Under the pieces are notes generated by a model. That model saw only the letters and a list, made by a program, of their open reading frames with translations. It made no database searches and had not been told where the DNA came from. A stretch of DNA of 64,000 nucleotides, from NCBI GenBank assembly GCA_016716275.1, contig JADJWR010000002.1:620001-684000 (forward strand), given 5' to 3'. The position numbers and the translations under genes are program-made. This stretch comes from Burkholderiales bacterium (GTDB lineage Bacteria; Pseudomonadota; Gammaproteobacteria; Burkholderiales; Burkholderiaceae_F). The stretch's first letter is position 1. Every line of letters begins with the position of its first letter. Shown piece after piece: positions 1 through 8,415 of the stretch.

Positions 1-147
1 TTCTGCCCATCCTTGCCGTGGCCTCGAAATTCGGAGGTCGGCCGTCGTCAAAGTAAGCGATAGGAAGGGCGCGGACCAGCGCGAGCGAATGAATTGCGCC
101 CGAAGGCCGCTGTGGTCCGACCGGCGTCGGCGGAGACGCAGGGCAAC

Positions 148-174
148 AAAAAAGGCGCCCGAAGGCGCCCTTTT
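148..174 (-). terminator. Rho-independent terminator of the first porin gene
   Basis: Read on the minus strand, a six-base-pair GGCGCC/GGCGCC stem closed by a UUCG tetraloop is followed directly by six T residues. It starts about 20 bases after the porin stop codon. This is a textbook intrinsic terminator. The 147 bases to its left hold no gene I can support. Confidence 0.9.
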
Positions 175-195
175 CTTGAAGCGGACTCCGTTCGC

Positions 196-1326
196 CTAGA
201 ACAGGTGGCGCACGCCGAGTGCCAGCTGCTTGTAGTTGAACGCATTGCCGGAGAGGCTGCCGTCGGCGTCGCGCGTGGCGTAGCTGGCGTACAGGTTGGT
301 CCGGCGCGACAGGTTATACGCTGCGCCCACACCCCAGATGTTGAAGTCGGGATCGAAGCTCACGTTGGCCGCAGTCAGCTTGCTGTCGGCGTCGAACATC
401 TGGTACGAGCCCATCACCGTGAACGCGCCGATCTTCCAGGTCACGCCCAGCATGTACGCGTTGGCGTCGAAGTTGCTGATGCCGGCCGGCAGTTGGGCGA
501 ACGCGCCGGTTCCGCCCGAAACCAGGGGAACGCCGCTGATCGCGCTCTGGTCGGCGTAGCCGCCGTGCAGGCGGACCGGGCCGAGGTCGAACGTGGCGCC
601 GACCTGCAGGTGCTTCTGGTCTTCCCGCTGCACGGTGCTCGGAGCCACTGGGTCGCCGAAGTTGACGACGTCATAGGTCACGGAAACCCAGAACGGACCC
701 GCTTCCCAGTTGATGGCGCTGGCGATTGCGGTGTTGTTCCTGCCATCCGGCACGGTCTCGCCGCCGTCAACGTTCGTTGAGTAGCCGATACCCCCCTGGA
801 AGCCGGCGAACTTCGGCGACTGGTAGGCGATCGTGTTGTCGAGACGCAGCGCATTGGCCGAGAAGAAGGTCTGGCCGAGGCTGGCGAGGCCGAAGCCGGT
901 CAGGAACGGGTCGGTGCGGCCGAACATGTCGAACGAGCCGGTGCCCGACGAGAACGTGGCCAGACGCCCGGCAACGACGGCACCCCAGCCACCCTGCAGG
1001 CCAGCCCAGGCCTGGCGGCCAAAGAGACGGCCACCCTGGCCCAGCGTGCCGGTATCCGGGCTGTAGCCGCCTTCCAACGTGAAGATGGCCTTCAGGCCGC
1101 CGCCCAGGTCTTCCGAGCCGCGCAGGCCCCAGCGGCTGCCCGACTGGTGGCCGCTGTTGATCGAACTGACACTCTCCTGCTGGACTGTGCCGTTGACGTT
1201 CGCCGGCCTCTCTTCCCACATGTAGTTGATGTCGACGATGCCGTACAGCGTCACCGACGATTGCGCCTGCGCCGTGCCGGCCACGAACGCGCCGGCGACT
1301 GCCAATGCGACCCATGTTTTCTTCAT
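196..1326 (-). CDS. Gram-negative general porin (outer membrane)
   Basis: A trimeric beta-barrel porin that lets small hydrophilic solutes cross the outer membrane. The 376-residue product starts MKKTWVALAVAGAFVAGTAQA, a clear Sec signal peptide with an AQA cleavage site. The mature part opens with the porin motif SSVTLYGIVDINY and carries the RWGLRGSEDLGGGL segment of Burkholderia/Neisseria-type porins. It ends in GVRHLF, whose terminal Phe is the BAM recognition signal. I chose the ATG at 1326 over longer options because it begins the signal peptide and has a GGAG Shine-Dalgarno seven bases upstream. An intrinsic terminator follows. Substrate preference cannot be read from the sequence. Confidence 0.95.
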   Translation of the reverse strand: MKKTWVALAVAGAFVAGTAQAQSSVTLYGIVDINYMWEERPANVNGTVQQESVSSINSGHQSGSRWGLRGSEDLGGGLKAIFTLEGGYSPDTGTLGQGGRLFGRQAWAGLQGGWGAVVAGRLATFSSGTGSFDMFGRTDPFLTGFGLASLGQTFFSANALRLDNTIAYQSPKFAGFQGGIGYSTNVDGGETVPDGRNNTAIASAINWEAGPFWVSVTYDVVNFGDPVAPSTVQREDQKHLQVGATFDLGPVRLHGGYADQSAISGVPLVSGGTGAFAQLPAGISNFDANAYMLGVTWKIGAFTVMGSYQMFDADSKLTAANVSFDPDFNIWGVGAAYNLSRRTNLYASYATRDADGSLSGNAFNYKQLALGVRHLF

Positions 1327-1549
1327 CTGTATCTCCAGTTTTGAAACGGAAACAACACCAAGGCCTTCAACGGAACACTCACAGGGGCCGATCACTCTTG
1401 GCACGCCTTGATGCCCCAGCACTTCTTTTCGGAAGCTCGGGCTGATTCTTTCAGAGTTCGCCGACCCGGGCAAAAGCCGACGGCAACAAACACCCAATTC
1501 ACGGTGTACTTTGTGGGGTCTGCGCAACACGAAAGGATTCGTCCGGGCG

Positions 1550-1585
1550 GGGGAGTTCCCATCGTGAAATCGGCGGGAACTCCCC
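1550..1585. repeat. 11-bp inverted repeat in the gap between the porin genes
   Basis: GGGGAGTTCCC at 1550-1560 is followed after 14 bases by its exact reverse complement at 1575-1585. It lies in the 333-base gene-free stretch (1327-1659) upstream of the first porin and downstream of the second, just beyond the second porin's own hairpin. It could be a second terminator stem or an operator for the first porin. I see no convincing sigma-70 promoter elsewhere in the gap. Confidence 0.6.
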
Positions 1586-1592
1586 TCAATGC

Positions 1593-1618
1593 AAAGGGGG
1601 CGCTTTCGCGCCCCCTTT
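1593..1618 (-). terminator. Hairpin terminator after the second porin gene
   Basis: A perfect 11-bp stem (AAAGGGGGCGC with its complement) around a four-base loop sits about 40 bases past the porin stop. The A/T ends of the stem supply a short T tract in either direction, so it could work bidirectionally, though the tail is weak. Confidence 0.7.
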
Positions 1619-1659
1619 CGCTCGTCCTGCGACCTGGGACCGGCAAGGCCCCGGATCGC

Positions 1660-3075
1660 TCAGAACGCGTGCCGCATGCCGATCTGGAAGTTGCGGCTGT
1701 CCTCGCCGAAATCGCCGGTCCAGCCGCCGACGCAGCAGGCGGCGCCGAGCGCGACCCGCGACTGGTCCTTGTTGTTGGCGAGCGCGGCGGCGGCGTACAG
1801 CCAGGTGCGCTTCGACAGGTAGTGGTAGTAGGCAATGGCGTACTGGTCCACCTTGGCGTCAGCGGTCGCCCACGGGCTGCGCGACGAGTCCTCGGCGTGG
1901 TTGAAGGCGGCGATCAGCTTGCCGAAATTCAGTTCCCACTCGACACCGAGGTGGTAGATATCGACATCGGTCGGGCCGGCGACGCCGCGCAGGGCGTTCA
2001 CGTCCCAGCGATTGATGTACTGGCTGAGGACCGAGCTGGTGATCGCCGCGACGTTGCCGCCGGTGGCGATGACGAGGTTCTGGATATCGGTCGGGCTGAG
2101 CACCGGATTCTCGTTCTCCGAGTGCATGTAGTGGCCGTAGAACTTGAGTCCGCCAAAGCCCACCCAGGCGCCGAGGTTGTAGGTCTCGAGTCCCTTCTGG
2201 TTCTCGGTCGGCTTCGAAAACGTGACCGTGCGGTTCTGCTGGTAGGCGCCGGCAATGCCGAATCGCGGCGTGGCGTATTGCAGCTCGAGGCCCCAGAAAT
2301 CGTCGCCGCGCTCGACGGCGACCCGCTCGTTGCGGCCGCCGGCGATGCCCTCCGCGCCGCCGAAGCCGTACATCGCCCCAAAGGTGAACCCCTTCAGCTC
2401 AGCCCGGTACTGGACCGCGTTGTTGGCCCTCAGGTTAACCGTGGCGAGCTGCCCCGCGTTGCCGGCGAAAGAGTCGTAGAACGAGTTGAACTTGACGAAC
2501 ACCTCGTAGCCGGGCGTGTACTGGCGACCGGCGATGACGGCGCCGTAGGGCGTGATCAGGCCGGCGTAGGCCTGCCGGTCGAACAGCGCGTTCGGGCTGT
2601 TGACCGTGCTGACTGCGTTGAGCAGGGTGGCGTTGACCGCGTTGTTGCCGCCGAGCACAGACGGCGCGACCGATGGCGGCAGCGGCGAGGTCAACGCGAC
2701 GCCGGGGCACGAGGTCACCGGTGTCGGCACGCCGGGCACGTTGGCGGTCGAGCAGAAGAAGGTCGCCCCGTTGTTGTTCACCTGGCCGGTGTCGGCTTCG
2801 AACCGGCTCTCCAGCGTGAACAGTGCTGCATAGCCGCCGCCGAGGTCCTCGCGGCCGCGGATGCCCCAGCGCGAGCCGGTCGAGATGCCGCTGGTGATCC
2901 TGTTGACCGAAACGTCGCCCTTCTGGCCGAGCACGTTGGTCCAGGAGCCGTTGTCGACGAACTCTGCGCCGATGTCGACGATGCCGTACAGCTCGACGCC
3001 GTTGGTCGACTGGCTTTGCGCGAAAGCGGCCGGGAAGGTCACGGCCAAGGCCAGCGCGAGCAAGCTCTTGCGCAT
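1660..3075 (-). CDS. Gram-negative general porin, large form with a cysteine-containing loop
   Basis: A second outer-membrane porin, 471 residues, longer than the usual 340-390. It begins MRKSLLALALAVTFPAAFAQ (signal peptide), continues with VELYGIVDIG and a RWGIRGREDLGGG segment, and ends GMRHAF with terminal Phe. The extra length lies partly in an early surface-loop region around residues 110-150 that contains two cysteines about 16 residues apart (FFCS and SCPG), possibly a disulfide. More cysteines lie near the C-terminus. The ATG at 3075 has an AGGA Shine-Dalgarno and fits the signal peptide. It is divergent from coq7. Confidence 0.94.
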   Translation of the reverse strand: MRKSLLALALAVTFPAAFAQSQSTNGVELYGIVDIGAEFVDNGSWTNVLGQKGDVSVNRITSGISTGSRWGIRGREDLGGGYAALFTLESRFEADTGQVNNNGATFFCSTANVPGVPTPVTSCPGVALTSPLPPSVAPSVLGGNNAVNATLLNAVSTVNSPNALFDRQAYAGLITPYGAVIAGRQYTPGYEVFVKFNSFYDSFAGNAGQLATVNLRANNAVQYRAELKGFTFGAMYGFGGAEGIAGGRNERVAVERGDDFWGLELQYATPRFGIAGAYQQNRTVTFSKPTENQKGLETYNLGAWVGFGGLKFYGHYMHSENENPVLSPTDIQNLVIATGGNVAAITSSVLSQYINRWDVNALRGVAGPTDVDIYHLGVEWELNFGKLIAAFNHAEDSSRSPWATADAKVDQYAIAYYHYLSKRTWLYAAAALANNKDQSRVALGAACCVGGWTGDFGEDSRNFQIGMRHAF

Positions 3076-3190
3076 TCCTCTGTCTCCTGTCGTGGGTGCG
3101 ATACTGAAAGTTGCGAAGAGGATAGCCTCGCCGCTCGCGCAAGTGCTCGTCGGGCGGCCAAGCTTGATCGCGCACAGGAATGATTGTGGT

Positions 3191-3200
3191 TTGCATGCAA
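3191..3200. promoter_or_regulatory. Perfect palindrome upstream of coq7
   Basis: TTGCATGCAA is a perfect 10-bp palindrome in the divergent gap between the second porin and coq7, 18 bases before the coq7 start codon. It could be a regulator half-site pair. No matching second copy was found, so function is uncertain. Confidence 0.3.
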
Positions 3201-3217
3201 CAGCCCGTTGAGGTTCG

Positions 3218-3862
3218 ATGACCAGGCAGCTGGACCTTGCCGATCGTCTGCTCGCAGCAGCAGATCGCGCCCTGCGCACCGTCGCGTCGACGCCTATGGC
3301 CAGCCGACCCTGCCCGGCACCTGCGCCGGGTGCCGAGCCCGCGGAACTGACCGCGGCGCAGCGCGCGGAGGCAGCGGCGCTGATGCGGGTGAACCACGTC
3401 GGCGAAGTCTGTGCGCAGGCGCTCTATGAGGCGCAGGCGCTGGGCACGCCTGATCCGCGGTTGCGCGAGGCCTTTGCCGAGGCGGCGCGCGAAGAGACCG
3501 ACCATCTGGCGTGGACCGGCCAGCGGATCGCCGAACTCGGCGGCCGCGCGAGCCTGCTCAACCCGCTCTGGTACTGCGGCGCCTTTGCCGTCGGCCTGCT
3601 GGCGGCGCGGATGGGCGACCGGGTGAGCCTGGGCTTCATGGCCGAGACGGAACGGCAGGTCGAGCAGCACCTGCAGGGGCACCTGGACCGCCTGCCGCCG
3701 GCGGACCAGGCGTCGCGGGCGGTAGTCGAGCAGATGCGGCTCGACGAGATCCACCACGGGCAGGCGGCCGCCGCGCTCGGCGGCGTCGAACTGCCGCTGC
3801 CCGCCCGCCTGGCGATGCGCGCCGCCGCCAGGTTGATGACGACGACCGCGCACTACATCTGA
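3218..3862 (+). CDS. coq7: 2-polyprenyl-3-methyl-6-methoxy-1,4-benzoquinone monooxygenase
   Basis: A membrane-associated diiron hydroxylase that carries out the penultimate ring hydroxylation of ubiquinone synthesis, before the UbiG methylation. The 214-residue protein has the Coq7 iron ligands in order: Glu63 in NHVGE, Glu93 and His96 in REETDHLAW, a Glu-rich ETERQVEQH segment, and a closing DEIHH motif. The first 40 residues are a poorly conserved leader. The ATG is preceded by GAGG at good spacing. It stands alone between a divergent porin and a convergent OsmC-like gene. The Coq7 type, rather than UbiF, is usual in betaproteobacteria and implies aerobic ubiquinone synthesis. Confidence 0.95.
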   Translation: MTRQLDLADRLLAAADRALRTVASTPMASRPCPAPAPGAEPAELTAAQRAEAAALMRVNHVGEVCAQALYEAQALGTPDPRLREAFAEAAREETDHLAWTGQRIAELGGRASLLNPLWYCGAFAVGLLAARMGDRVSLGFMAETERQVEQHLQGHLDRLPPADQASRAVVEQMRLDEIHHGQAAAALGGVELPLPARLAMRAAARLMTTTAHYI

Positions 3863-3880
3863 AGCGGCCGCCGCAGCCGT

Positions 3881-4306
3881 TCAGCCCTGCTCCAGCACCT
3901 CGACGCGGGTGACGATCTCGGCCGTGCGGCCGAGCATCGCCGTCGCCGAGCAGTACCGGTCGTGCGACAACTGCACCGCGCGCTCGACCGCCTCCTTCGG
4001 CAGACCCCTGCCCCGCACCACGAAATGCAGCGAGATGCGGGTGAACACCCTGGGGTCCTTGGTCGCACGCTCGGCCTCCAGCCGGACCTCGCAACCGGTC
4101 ACGTCGTGCCGGCCCCGCTTCAGGATCAGCACGACGTCGTAGGCGGTGCATCCTCCGGCGCCGAGCAGCACCATTTCCATCGGCCGGGGCGCCAGATTGC
4201 GGCCGCCGCCGTCGGCGGCGCCGTCCATGGCGACCAGATGGCCGCTTTCGGTCTCGGCAAGGAAGCTCATGCCGTCGGGCCCGGCCCAGCGTACGGTGGC
4301 TTGCAT
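3881..4306 (-). CDS. OsmC/Ohr-superfamily protein
   Basis: A 141-residue OsmC-fold protein, in a family that includes thiol-dependent peroxidases acting on organic hydroperoxides. Both redox cysteines are present: the first in GAGGCTAYDVV and the second in HDRYCSATAML. The ALGxC-type context and size resemble the YhfA branch, whose physiological substrate is not settled. The start is the ATG giving MQATVRWAG; longer in-frame options lack homology-like sequence. It is convergent with coq7 and divergent from rplM. Confidence 0.88.
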   Translation of the reverse strand: MQATVRWAGPDGMSFLAETESGHLVAMDGAADGGGRNLAPRPMEMVLLGAGGCTAYDVVLILKRGRHDVTGCEVRLEAERATKDPRVFTRISLHFVVRGRGLPKEAVERAVQLSHDRYCSATAMLGRTAEIVTRVEVLEQG

Positions 4307-4364
4307 TGCGGTGACGGCTCCGGTGAGGCCCCGTCCGGGGCGATTGATGCGTCCGGCCGCCAAC

Positions 4365-4394
4365 TTGCGAACGACCGCCGCGACGAAATACAAT
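4365..4394 (+). promoter_or_regulatory. Sigma-70 promoter for rplM-rpsI
   Basis: TTGCGA (4365-4370) and TACAAT (4389-4394) are separated by 18 bases. A start near 4401 would give a leader of about 170 bases before rplM, long enough for L13 autoregulation, but I could not define a specific leader structure. Confidence 0.6.
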
Positions 4395-4571
4395 ACTCGG
4401 CTTTCCGCGGCTGGCACCTGCCGGCCCGGGGATGACGCATCGCGTTGCCGGCCGGCCGGCGGCAGACGAGCGGGTGCGGTTTCCGCCGGCAGCGCCGCCA
4501 AGGCGTGGGCCGCGAAGCAGAGGGTCCGCCAGGGTCAGGCGCGCGGACCGTGTTCAATGGAAGCGAAGACG

Positions 4572-5000
4572 ATGAAGACCTTTTCCGCCAAGCCGCAGGA
4601 CGTGCGACACGACTGGTTTGTGGTCGACGCCAGCGAGAAAGTGCTCGGCCGCCTGGCCGCCGAGATTGCCCGTCGCCTGCGCGGCAAGCACAAGCCGGAG
4701 TACACGCCGCACGTCGACACCGGCGACTTCATCGTCGTCGTCAACGCCGGAAAGATCAGGGTGACCGGCGCCAAGGGCACCGACAAGATGTACTACCGCC
4801 ACTCGACCTATCCCGGCGGCGTCAGCGAGACGTCGTTCGACAAGATGCAGGGCCGCTTCCCGGGACGCGCGCTGCAGATTGCGGTCAAGGGCATGCTGCC
4901 CAAGGGGCCGCTCGGCTACGCGATGATCAAGAAGCTGAAGATCTACGCCGGTGGCGAGCATCCGCATTCAGCCCAGCAACCCAAGCCGCTCGAGATCTGA
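4572..5000 (+). CDS. rplM: 50S ribosomal protein L13
   Basis: An early-assembling large-subunit protein that binds 23S rRNA. The 142-residue product has the standard length and start MKTFSAKPQ. It carries DWFVVDASEKVLGRLAAEIA and the LPKGPLGYAM segment near the C-terminus, both diagnostic. An alternative in-frame ATG at 4557 would add five residues; 4572 matches the family start. It is followed after seven bases by rpsI, the conserved L13-S9 operon. Confidence 0.98.
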   Translation: MKTFSAKPQDVRHDWFVVDASEKVLGRLAAEIARRLRGKHKPEYTPHVDTGDFIVVVNAGKIRVTGAKGTDKMYYRHSTYPGGVSETSFDKMQGRFPGRALQIAVKGMLPKGPLGYAMIKKLKIYAGGEHPHSAQQPKPLEI

Positions 5001-5007
5001 GGACGCC

Positions 5008-5400
5008 ATGATTGGAAGCTACAACTACGGCACCGGCCGCCGCAAGAGTTCGGTCGCGCGGGTGTTCATCAAGCGGGGTACCGGCAAGATCGTCGTCAAC
5101 GGTCGGTCGATCGACGAGTACTTCAACCGCGAGACCGGCCGCATGATCGCGCGCCAGCCGCTCGAACTGACCAACCACGCGACGACCTTCGACATCCAGG
5201 TCAACGTCGACGGCGGCGGCGAGTCCGGCCAGGCCGGCGCGGTCCGCCACGGCATCGCCCGCGCCCTGATCGACTACGACGCGACACTGAAACCGGCCCT
5301 GTCGAAGGGCGGGCTGATCACCCGCGACGCGCGTGAAGTCGAACGCAAGAAGGTCGGCCTGCGCAAAGCCCGCCGGCGCAAGCAGTTCTCGAAGCGCTGA
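5008..5400 (+). CDS. rpsI: 30S ribosomal protein S9
   Basis: The small-subunit protein whose C-terminal tail reaches the P-site tRNA. The 130-residue product shows YNYGTGRRKSSVARV at the start and the basic tail KARRRKQFSKR, whose final SKR contacts the tRNA anticodon stem. GAGG precedes the ATG. It is cotranscribed with rplM; a hairpin lies 30 bases downstream. Confidence 0.98.
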   Translation: MIGSYNYGTGRRKSSVARVFIKRGTGKIVVNGRSIDEYFNRETGRMIARQPLELTNHATTFDIQVNVDGGGESGQAGAVRHGIARALIDYDATLKPALSKGGLITRDAREVERKKVGLRKARRRKQFSKR

Positions 5401-5429
5401 CCGCCTGCGCTTTACGTCCTACCGGCGAT

Positions 5430-5453
5430 GCGCGGCACCTGCGGGTGCCGCGC
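5430..5453 (+). terminator. Hairpin at the end of the rplM-rpsI operon
   Basis: A perfect 10-bp stem (GCGCGGCACC with its complement) encloses a TGCG loop. No T run follows, so it is either a weak terminator or an RNA-end stabilising stem. The rest of the 148-base gap holds TACACT at 5468-5473, a possible -10 for the next gene without a clear -35. Confidence 0.5.
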
Positions 5454-5548
5454 CCGTCTCTGCCTTCTACACTCGGTGCTCTCGCCGTCGGCAGCCCGTC
5501 AGCGGCATGCCGGCGGCGCTGCTGCACGGTTAGCGGCACGCGACAGCG

Positions 5549-6286
5549 ATGAAATGGAAGCTCCTGCTGCGGAAGCTGTCGATCAGTTCGCCTGAGGTTT
5601 CGGTGCGCTCGCACCTGCCGCTGCCGCTGCGGCGGCTGCTGGTGTTCCTGACGCTGGCGCTTGCAGCGGCCGCGGGCGTGGGAATCTACGAGTACGGCCG
5701 GGACTTCAGCGGCCCCGACCGACGCGCGCTGGCAGCCGAGATCGAGCGGCTGCAGTCGCAGCTTCGGGAGGCGGAGGCCGAGCGCAGCCGGCTGACCGCG
5801 ACCGTCACCGCGCTCGAGGCGCAGATCAACGTCGAGCGGGCGGCGCAGGAACAGCTGGCACGGCAGACGAGCGAACTGGAGACGGAAGCCAACCGCCTGC
5901 GCGACGACCTCTCCTTCTTCGAGAGCCTGCTGCCAACCAAGGCCAATGCCAGTGGCATCCAGATACGTAGCTTCCGCATGCAGCCGGATGGCGGGCCGCA
6001 GGCGATGCGCTACCGGCTGCTGGTGCAGCAGGCCGGCAAGCCGGAGCGCGATTTCGTCGGTGCCGTGCAGATGCAGGTGAACTTCGTTCGCGACGGGCGC
6101 AGCCAGTCGCTGCAGGTGCCTGACGCCGCATTGCCAGAATCGCGACGACCGCTGGAACTCAGTTTCCGGCACTATCAGCGTGTCGAGGGGACGATCAGCC
6201 TGCCGGACGGGGCGGAACCGCGGTCGGTGGTCGTCCGCATCGTGGCTGCCGGGCAGACACTCGCGCAGCAGACTTTCCAACTATGA
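5549..6286 (+). CDS. DUF6776-type membrane-anchored coiled-coil protein
   Basis: A 245-residue protein of unknown function. It has a short cytoplasmic N-terminus, one membrane segment at about residues 28-46 (RLLVFLTLALAAAAGVGIY), and a heptad-rich coiled coil at about 60-125 with repeated Glu/Arg/Leu. A C-terminal beta-rich domain (about 130-245) follows, probably periplasmic. This architecture and its position just before a bactofilin gene are shared by betaproteobacterial DUF6776 proteins. The gap to the bactofilin is 19 bases, so the two are probably cotranscribed, suggesting a role at the cell envelope or scaffold. Confidence 0.75.
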   Translation: MKWKLLLRKLSISSPEVSVRSHLPLPLRRLLVFLTLALAAAAGVGIYEYGRDFSGPDRRALAAEIERLQSQLREAEAERSRLTATVTALEAQINVERAAQEQLARQTSELETEANRLRDDLSFFESLLPTKANASGIQIRSFRMQPDGGPQAMRYRLLVQQAGKPERDFVGAVQMQVNFVRDGRSQSLQVPDAALPESRRPLELSFRHYQRVEGTISLPDGAEPRSVVVRIVAAGQTLAQQTFQL

Positions 6287-6305
6287 GCGCACAGGGGGAC
6301 AGCCG

Positions 6306-6737
6306 ATGTTTGGAAAGAAGAGCAACGGCGACAAGCACATCGCCAGCCTGATCGGCGCCGGCTCGACGCTGGTCGGCGACCTGACCTTCGCCGGCGGCCT
6401 GCGCATCGACGGCACCGTGCAGGGCTCCGTGCGCTGCGTCGGCGGCGAAGGCTGCGGCATGCTGGTGATCAGCGAAAAGGGCGTCGTCGAGGGCGAGGTA
6501 CGGGCGGCGCACCTGGTCGTGGCGGGCCGGATCGACGGCCCCGTCCATACAACGGAGCTGGTCGAACTGCAGCCGACCGCCAGGGTGGCCGGCGACGTCC
6601 GATACCGCGCCCTGGAAATCCATCACGGTGCGGTCGTCGAGGGCAGGCTGGTGCACGAGCCTGGCACGCAGGACGCGACGAAGGGCAATCTGAAGCTGGC
6701 GGTTGGCGCCGGCGTCGCTGCGGCCAAGACCCAGTAG
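6306..6737 (+). CDS. Bactofilin family cytoskeletal protein
   Basis: A 143-residue polymer-forming protein with the right-handed beta-helix core of bactofilins. The Gly/Val/Asp-rich repeats run from about residue 15 to 115: STLVGDLTFAGGLRIDGTVQG, then GVVEGEVRAAHLVVAGRIDG and ARVAGDVRYRALEIHHGAVVEGRL. The N-terminal MFGKK leader is typical of membrane-tethered members. Bactofilins assemble nucleotide-free filaments that localise peptidoglycan or polarity factors. It directly follows the DUF6776 gene, its likely partner. Confidence 0.92.
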   Translation: MFGKKSNGDKHIASLIGAGSTLVGDLTFAGGLRIDGTVQGSVRCVGGEGCGMLVISEKGVVEGEVRAAHLVVAGRIDGPVHTTELVELQPTARVAGDVRYRALEIHHGAVVEGRLVHEPGTQDATKGNLKLAVGAGVAAAKTQ

Positions 6738-6755
6738 CCGCGAGGGTGAGGGGGC

Positions 6756-6782
6756 TTGTGCATCGGCCCCGGCGCCTATAAT
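6756..6782 (+). promoter_or_regulatory. Promoter for erpA
   Basis: TTGTGC (6756-6761) and a perfect TATAAT (6777-6782) are spaced by 15 bases, slightly short. The -10 lies 34 bases before the erpA start. Confidence 0.6.
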
Positions 6783-6816
6783 TTGGGCTCAACGTGGATC
6801 CCTCGGAGCGCCGCTC

Positions 6817-7167
6817 ATGAACGCCGCCGTCGAAATGCCTTCCCCGCTGCTCTTTTCCGACTCCGCTGCCGCCAAGGTCAGGCAGCTGATCGACGAAGAG
6901 GGCAATCCCGAGCTGAAGCTGCGCGTCTTCGTGCAGGGCGGCGGCTGCTCGGGCTTCCAGTATGGATTCACCTTCGACGAGGTCGTCAACGAAGACGACA
7001 CGACGATGGAGAAGAACGGCGTCACCCTGCTGATCGACTCGATGAGCTACCAGTACCTGGTCGGCGCCGAGATCGACTTCAAGGAGGACCTCGAAGGCGC
7101 GCAGTTCGTGATCAAGAACCCGAACGCCCAGACGACCTGCGGCTGCGGCTCGTCCTTTTCGGCCTGA
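6817..7167 (+). CDS. erpA: Iron-sulfur cluster carrier ErpA (A-type)
   Basis: An A-type carrier that passes Fe-S clusters to apoproteins, including isoprenoid-pathway and respiratory enzymes. The 116-residue product has the three conserved cysteines: Cys44 in GGGCSGFQY and Cys108/Cys110 in TTCGCGSSF. LKLRVFVQGGGCSG and the C-terminal motif match ErpA, and it stands outside any isc or suf cluster. It has its own TATAAT promoter and a shared convergent hairpin with anmK. Confidence 0.93.
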   Translation: MNAAVEMPSPLLFSDSAAAKVRQLIDEEGNPELKLRVFVQGGGCSGFQYGFTFDEVVNEDDTTMEKNGVTLLIDSMSYQYLVGAEIDFKEDLEGAQFVIKNPNAQTTCGCGSSFSA

Positions 7168-7183
7168 CGCTGCGGATATCCAG

Positions 7184-7219
7184 GCAGGCGGGGCGCCGAC
7201 CGGCGCCCCGCCTGCGTTT
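7184..7219. terminator. Bidirectional terminator between erpA and anmK
   Basis: A perfect 14-bp GC-rich stem (7184-7197 with 7202-7215) around a GACC loop lies between the convergent stop codons and is followed by GTTTC on the plus strand. It can serve both genes. Confidence 0.75.
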
Positions 7220-8325
7220 CAGCGGGGATAAAGCGCGCCGAGGCGGCGCTTTCCGCGGGCACCGGTCACGGCGGGCAGATTGGCGCCGCGCCCTTCGACG
7301 AACTCCCGCGCCAGCCAGGCGAAAGCAAGCGCCTCGACCTGCTCGGGAGCAACGCCCAGTGAGGCCGAGGATGCGACACGCCGCGGCGCGCAGGTCTCGG
7401 CAAGCATCTTCATCAGCGTGTCGTTGAAGGCGCCGCCGCCGCAGACGACCACTTCGGCCGCCTCGGAAAAATAGCGGCCGACGGCCTCGCCGATCACCGC
7501 CGCCGTCAGCCGCGTCAGGGTTGCCTGCACGTCGCGCGGATCGACGTCGAAACCGGCCAGCTGCCTTCCCAGCCACTCGCGGTTGAAGCGGTCGCGGCCG
7601 GTGCTCTTCGGTGGCGCCATCCGGAAGAACGGGTCGTCGAGCAGGGCAGACAGCAGCGGGCCGTGCACGCGGCCGCCGGCGGCCCAGCGGCCGCCCGCGT
7701 CGACCGGCACGCCGAGGTGCGCCATGGCCCAGGCGTCGATCAGCACGTTGCCCGGTCCGCAGTCGAAGCCGAGCACCGGCGTGTCGACGCCGCGGGCGGG
7801 CAGCCCGGTCAGGTTGCTGATCCCGCCGATGTTCACCACCGCGCGCGGCACCTCGCCGCGGAACGCCGCCGCATGGAAGGCAGGTGCCAGCGGCGCGCCC
7901 TGGCCGGCGGCGGCGACATCGCGGCTGCGGAAGTCCGCCACCACGTCGATGCCGGTCAACTCGGCGAGCGCGGCCGGTGCGTTGACCTGGATCGTGTAGC
8001 CGGCATCGGGACGATGGCGCACGGTCTGTCCGTGCGCGCCGATCGCGCGCACCTCCGCCGCATCGACCCCGGCGGCCAGCAGCAGGTCGCCGACGGCGGC
8101 GGCGTAGGCGTGCGCCAGGTGCTGACCGGCGACCGCCGCGCGGTGCAGTTCGTTCTCGCCTGGTTCGTTCAGATGCAGCAGCGCCGTCCGCAGTTCGCTG
8201 GCCAGCTGGTGGTGAACGTGAGCGCGCGGCTGCGGACCATCGGACGAAAAATCGGCCAGTACGGCATCGATACCGTCGAGGCTGGTGCCGGTCATCAGGC
8301 CGACGAAGAGGGACGATGCGGACAC
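7219..8325 (-). CDS. anmK: Anhydro-N-acetylmuramic acid kinase
   Basis: A cytoplasmic kinase that opens and phosphorylates 1,6-anhydro-MurNAc to MurNAc-6-phosphate in peptidoglycan recycling. The N-terminal LFVGLMTGTSLDGIDAVL is the signature phosphate-binding segment. VVNIGGISNLT and GFDCGPGNVLIDAW are the following family motifs, and VVVCGGGAFND closes the ATPase fold. I chose the GTG at 8325, giving 368 residues, close to the usual length; no ATG fits before MTGTS. It is convergent with erpA and divergent from tyrS. Confidence 0.93.
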   Translation of the reverse strand: MSASSLFVGLMTGTSLDGIDAVLADFSSDGPQPRAHVHHQLASELRTALLHLNEPGENELHRAAVAGQHLAHAYAAAVGDLLLAAGVDAAEVRAIGAHGQTVRHRPDAGYTIQVNAPAALAELTGIDVVADFRSRDVAAAGQGAPLAPAFHAAAFRGEVPRAVVNIGGISNLTGLPARGVDTPVLGFDCGPGNVLIDAWAMAHLGVPVDAGGRWAAGGRVHGPLLSALLDDPFFRMAPPKSTGRDRFNREWLGRQLAGFDVDPRDVQATLTRLTAAVIGEAVGRYFSEAAEVVVCGGGAFNDTLMKMLAETCAPRRVASSASLGVAPEQVEALAFAWLAREFVEGRGANLPAVTGARGKRRLGALYPR

Positions 8326-8415
8326 GTCGCGGGCTCGCAGGCAGGTAGGTCGCTCGACAATATAGACTGCGGCCCGCCGGTCGATGCCGCCTGCGCCGCG
8401 CCGCCGGCCCATCCC

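Noticed and set aside
1408..3183. 591-residue open frame opposite the second porin
   Set aside because: It lies entirely antisense to a clear porin, has an Arg/Val/Glu-rich composition typical of complement-strand frames in GC-rich DNA, and shows no domain.
3212..3223. tRNA-like GGTTCGA segment
   Set aside because: It is an isolated match at the coq7 start; no acceptor or anticodon stems around it.
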